A DNA stretch of 8,030 nucleotides from Helicobacteraceae bacterium (GTDB lineage: Bacteria > Campylobacterota > Campylobacteria > Campylobacterales > Sulfurimonadaceae): NCBI GenBank assembly GCA_024635885.1, contig JAGXIA010000066.1:1-8030 (forward strand), read 5' to 3'. Under the pieces are notes generated by a model. It made no database searches and was not told the DNA's origin. It was given only the letters and a program-made list of their open reading frames with translations. This document shows, in pieces, positions 5,373 to 8,030 of the stretch. Every line of letters starts with the position of its first letter. Position 1 is the first letter of the stretch. The position numbers and the translations under genes were made by a program.

Positions 5373-7610
5373 TTATAACTCCAACAACACGGTATCTCGC
5401 CGTGTTATTTCAAACTTTTTACACGCACTCTCAAAAGCCCCGCTCTCACCTATTAAAATACATTTATGTTTAGCTCTTGTTATCGCAGTATAGATGAGTT
5501 TAGTGTTGTGCATAATGTAGTGTGTAAAACTCATAGGAATTACAACTATGTCGTACTCCATCCCCTGAACTTTGTGAATAGTCAGAGCGTATGAGAGCAT
5601 AAGGTGTGATTTGAGTTCTTCATACTCATAAACAACCACTAAATCTTCGTTTGGATAAAAAACAAATACTGACTCATCATCTTCTTCTATCTTAAAAAGC
5701 AGTCCGCTCATACCGTTAAAAATTCTTCTCTCAGAAGAATCTTCACCCAGCTTAAAGCCATCTCCGCTCCATGAAGTCATGTTCTCATTTTTAGTATGAA
5801 CTACTTTGTCCATTAGTCTAAACTCTAAGCCCCCTTTTTTTACGAACTTTTTAGGGTTTGGATTAAAATACTCTTGCAAAACTTTGTTGAGATTATTTGA
5901 GCCTAAAATGCCGCCCTTCATAGGAGTTATAACCTGAAAATAATTGAGATACTCTTTTATCTCTTTGTTTTTAAGTCTATATCTTGCTTTGTCAATACTC
6001 TCAACTACCTTATGCAATATTTCTGAAACTATTGCTGTCGAGTTGTCTTCTCTTAAATCTTTTAGCTCATCTGCAGAGAGTTGATTTTTAAGTGAATAAT
6101 AATTCTCGATACTTACATCTATAAATTCAAAATCTTCGTAGGTCTTTTTATACTCAGGAATATTTCCAACCCTTATTTCATTAGCTATAAGTGTTATTGC
6201 CTGCTCTTCGCTTTGTCTATAGATTTTTGTAAGTTTTACTATTGGACCGATTTCTAAAGTAAGAGCATCACTTAAAACATTACCTGCTCCTATCGGAGGA
6301 AGCTGAGCATCGTCTCCAACTATGATAAGTATCGCATTTTTATTTACTTTTGCCAAAAGACGAGCGAAAAGAGAAGAGTTTATCATTGAAGCTTCATCAA
6401 TGAGCATGACTGAATATGGAAAATTATCTCTGTTTTCATGTTTTACTAAAAGAGACTGTATTGTTGCGCTCTCATAACCCGTTGTATCAGCTATACGCTG
6501 AGAAGCTATACCGCTTAAAGCACAAGTCATTATCTCCTGCTTTTCGTATCTTGTGTTTAGCACATCAAGGATGGTTTTGGAGGTTGTACTTTTACCGGTT
6601 CCTGCATAACCTACTAAAAAGAGTAAAGAGGCTCCTTTATTTATAATCTGGACAGCTTCTTTTTGCTGCTCACCGAGTTGTAAGTCATGCTCTGCTAAAA
6701 AGGCATCCAAGTCTTTAACAAAACCGCCGCTGTCAAGTTTGGCTCTTGCTTTAAAAGTGTCATATAAAAACTTCTCCGCATCATAAAGCCTGGCAGGGGA
6801 AACTCTGTCATTTTTCATAATGACTATGCTTTGTTCTGCAACTCTTTCCACCAGCGCTGCCTCGTAGAGATGATTTTTGCCACTAAAACCCAACAACTCG
6901 TTCAACCCGGAGAAAAGCAATTCTTTTGCAACGCAACTATTACCCTGCTGCTCGCAATAGTTTAAAAGTACATAGTCCATTGCAAAACTTATTCGCCCTT
7001 CATTCTCTTTTTCTACGCCCATTTTAAGTGCCAACTCATCGGCACGTTTAAATCCTATGGAGTTTATCGAAGTTAAAACATAAGGGTTATTTTTGATTTT
7101 AGAACACGGCTCATCAACATCTTTCATAGCAGTTGCAATAGTGGTTAAAAGTACAGGAGAGACATCATAAGGGCTTAAAAATTCACCAAGCTCTCTCATT
7201 GAGCGAAAAGCCTTCCATGATGCTTGGATCTTCTTAAGGCGTTTCTCTTTGATGCCTTTAAACTCCAAAAGTCTTTCTATGTCATTATCTAAAATATTGA
7301 CTAACTCTTCTGCTCCGAACTGTTCTATAAGTTCAGCTGAGAGTTTTTTTGTAAAGCCTTTGATAATTTTGTTTAAAAAGAAAAAAAGTTGATTTTGGTT
7401 GACCTTTAAATAGTCAAATTTGAAAGTTTTACCATATTTTTTATGCTCTTCCCAGACACCCCTGAGTGTTATAGCAGAGCCTTTTAGATGAGAGACATCA
7501 CTTTCATAGTAGGTACCGCTAATTTTTTCACCACTCTTTAAAGCTGCTATAAAAAAGCCCTCATCTTCAAAAAATATTTTGTCGATTTGACCGATGAGAG
7601 TGGTACTCAA
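5373..7610 (-). CDS. recD2: RecD2-type SF1B DNA helicase
   Basis: ATP-dependent helicase, by family 5'-to-3', acting in DNA repair and recombination independently of RecBC. At 745 aa it is close to Deinococcus RecD2 (715 aa). Residues 1-70 look like the N-terminal OB-like domain. Helix-hairpin-helix segments follow around 114-128 (LLEFKGIKEKRLKKI) and 181-194 (SINSIGFKRADELA). The helicase core holds a Q-motif-like LGEQQKEAV (312-320), Walker A GYAGTGKST (334-342, K340), DEAS box LIDEASM (403-409, D405/E406), motif III GDDAQLPPIGAG (432-443), motif IV KIYRQ (462-466), motif V SYALTIHKVQGMEYD (673-687) and motif VI YTAITRAKH (707-715, arginine finger R712). It starts at TTG 7610, since the next Met is residue 138, inside the fold. 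It lies 3 nt after glyQ and is probably translationally coupled to it. Family confidence is high. Confidence 0.93.
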   Translation of the reverse strand: MSTTLIGQIDKIFFEDEGFFIAALKSGEKISGTYYESDVSHLKGSAITLRGVWEEHKKYGKTFKFDYLKVNQNQLFFFLNKIIKGFTKKLSAELIEQFGAEELVNILDNDIERLLEFKGIKEKRLKKIQASWKAFRSMRELGEFLSPYDVSPVLLTTIATAMKDVDEPCSKIKNNPYVLTSINSIGFKRADELALKMGVEKENEGRISFAMDYVLLNYCEQQGNSCVAKELLFSGLNELLGFSGKNHLYEAALVERVAEQSIVIMKNDRVSPARLYDAEKFLYDTFKARAKLDSGGFVKDLDAFLAEHDLQLGEQQKEAVQIINKGASLLFLVGYAGTGKSTTSKTILDVLNTRYEKQEIMTCALSGIASQRIADTTGYESATIQSLLVKHENRDNFPYSVMLIDEASMINSSLFARLLAKVNKNAILIIVGDDAQLPPIGAGNVLSDALTLEIGPIVKLTKIYRQSEEQAITLIANEIRVGNIPEYKKTYEDFEFIDVSIENYYSLKNQLSADELKDLREDNSTAIVSEILHKVVESIDKARYRLKNKEIKEYLNYFQVITPMKGGILGSNNLNKVLQEYFNPNPKKFVKKGGLEFRLMDKVVHTKNENMTSWSGDGFKLGEDSSERRIFNGMSGLLFKIEEDDESVFVFYPNEDLVVVYEYEELKSHLMLSYALTIHKVQGMEYDIVVIPMSFTHYIMHNTKLIYTAITRAKHKCILIGESGAFESACKKFEITRRDTVLLEL
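5386..5410 (+). terminator. Candidate terminator of the lipoprotein gene, inside the 3' end of recD2
   Basis: AACACGG (5386-5392) and CCGTGTT (5400-5406) form a perfect 7-bp GC-containing stem with a 7-base loop, in otherwise AT-rich DNA, starting 18 nt after the lipoprotein stop. On the plus strand it is followed by ATTT and, 11 nt later, a TTTTT run, so the U-tract is imperfect. On the minus strand no T-run follows, so it is better placed for the lipoprotein gene than for recD2. It overlaps the last codons of recD2. Confidence 0.5.
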
Positions 7611-7622
7611 GAGCTAAGCCTT
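7608..7622 (-). promoter_or_regulatory. Ribosome-binding site and TTG start of recD2
   Basis: Reading the minus strand, AAGG (7622-7619) precedes TTG (7610-7608) by 8 nt. The site lies inside the last codons and stop of glyQ. This supports the TTG start and suggests that ribosomes finishing glyQ help initiate recD2. Confidence 0.6.
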
Positions 7623-8030
7623 AACTCTCTCAATTCTTTCAGCTTCTTGGGCCTTATAAAGCTCTGCACACCCTTTTGAAAGTTCACGTATTTTTAGTAT
7701 GTAGTTTTGTCTTTCAGTCTGGCTGATTGCTTTTCTTGCATCTAGTATATTAAAAGTATTTGCAGCTGACATACATAAATCATAAGCCGGCAGAGGAAGT
7801 CCTGCTTCAATTGTTCTAAGACACTCTTTACTTTTTGCATTAAACTCTGCAAAAAGCATCTCGACATCTGCCACTTCAAAATTGTATTTTGAGAACTCTA
7901 TTTCACTCTCTTTATGCACATCTTTATAAAGTGTTTTTCCATGCTCATTTTCATTCCAGACAATGTCAAAAACATTATCTACACCTTGTAAATACATAGC
8001 AAGTCTCTCTGTTCCGTAAGTAATCTCAAC
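7614..8030 (-). CDS. glyQ: Glycyl-tRNA synthetase alpha subunit (3' part only)
   Basis: The alpha subunit of the alpha2-beta2 glycyl-tRNA synthetase holds the class II catalytic core that makes glycyl-AMP and charges tRNA-Gly in the cytoplasm. The gene enters from the right edge; the first visible codons read VEITYGTERLAMYLQGV, a strongly conserved GlyQ segment, so the Met at 7997 is internal rather than a start. About 138 C-terminal codons of a family of about 290 are present. Further GlyQ signatures are DNVFDIVWNE, SKYNFEVADVEMLF, AGLPLPAYDLCMSAANTFN and ILDARKAISQTERQNYILKIREL. The stop is TAG at 7616-7614, and recD2 begins 3 nt later, so the two genes share a transcript. The beta-subunit gene glyS is not seen downstream, so it lies elsewhere in the genome or upstream. 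Confidence 0.95.
   Translation of the reverse strand, partial: VEITYGTERLAMYLQGVDNVFDIVWNENEHGKTLYKDVHKESEIEFSKYNFEVADVEMLFAEFNAKSKECLRTIEAGLPLPAYDLCMSAANTFNILDARKAISQTERQNYILKIRELSKGCAELYKAQEAERIERVKA

Noticed and set aside
6416..6646. Plus-strand open frame inside recD2
   Set aside because: It is opposite the Walker A and B region of recD2 and shows no independent coding evidence.

Overview
The window is AT-rich and densely coded, with short gaps and no introns or mobile-element hallmarks. Protein content (two-subunit glycyl-tRNA synthetase, RecD2-type helicase, PpiC-like parvulin, AguB, a DinB-like polymerase with a family-specific insertion) and base composition suggest a Campylobacterota (Epsilonproteobacteria) chromosome. 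A Sulfurimonas-like organism is my best guess; the genus is an inference from protein flavour and was not tested by any search.

Layout, left to right. At 1-303 (minus) is the 5' end of a secreted, probably outer-membrane beta-barrel protein that runs off the left edge. A 132-bp divergent spacer follows. At 436-1707 (plus) is a Y-family DNA polymerase related to DinB/Pol IV, followed 47 bp later on the same strand by a stand-alone DUF234 protein with a PD-(D/E)XK nuclease signature (1755-2699). That gene ends inside the stop codon of a convergent gene (2696-3499, minus), an uncharacterised protein with a C-terminal J domain. Upstream of it on the minus strand are aguB (N-carbamoylputrescine amidohydrolase, 3570-4433) and ppiC (4445-4723), a likely two-gene operon. 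A 144-bp divergent promoter region with a strong palindrome separates ppiC from a small lipoprotein gene (4868-5368, plus). The lipoprotein gene converges on recD2 (5373-7610, minus), whose extreme 3' end holds the probable terminator of the lipoprotein gene. glyQ (7614 to the right edge, minus) precedes recD2 with a 3-nt gap, and recD2 starts at TTG.

Functionally this is mostly housekeeping: translation (glyQ), DNA repair and tolerance (polymerase, recD2, possibly the DUF234 nuclease), protein folding (ppiC, J protein) and polyamine synthesis (aguB). I found no CRISPR array, tRNA, rRNA, transposase, integrase or recognisable defence cassette. The points most worth a second look are the roughly 45-residue insertion in the polymerase, its pairing with an ATPase-less DUF234 nuclease, the unassigned N-terminal region of the J protein, and the palindrome between ppiC and the lipoprotein gene. 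No intergenic stretch exceeds 150 bp.
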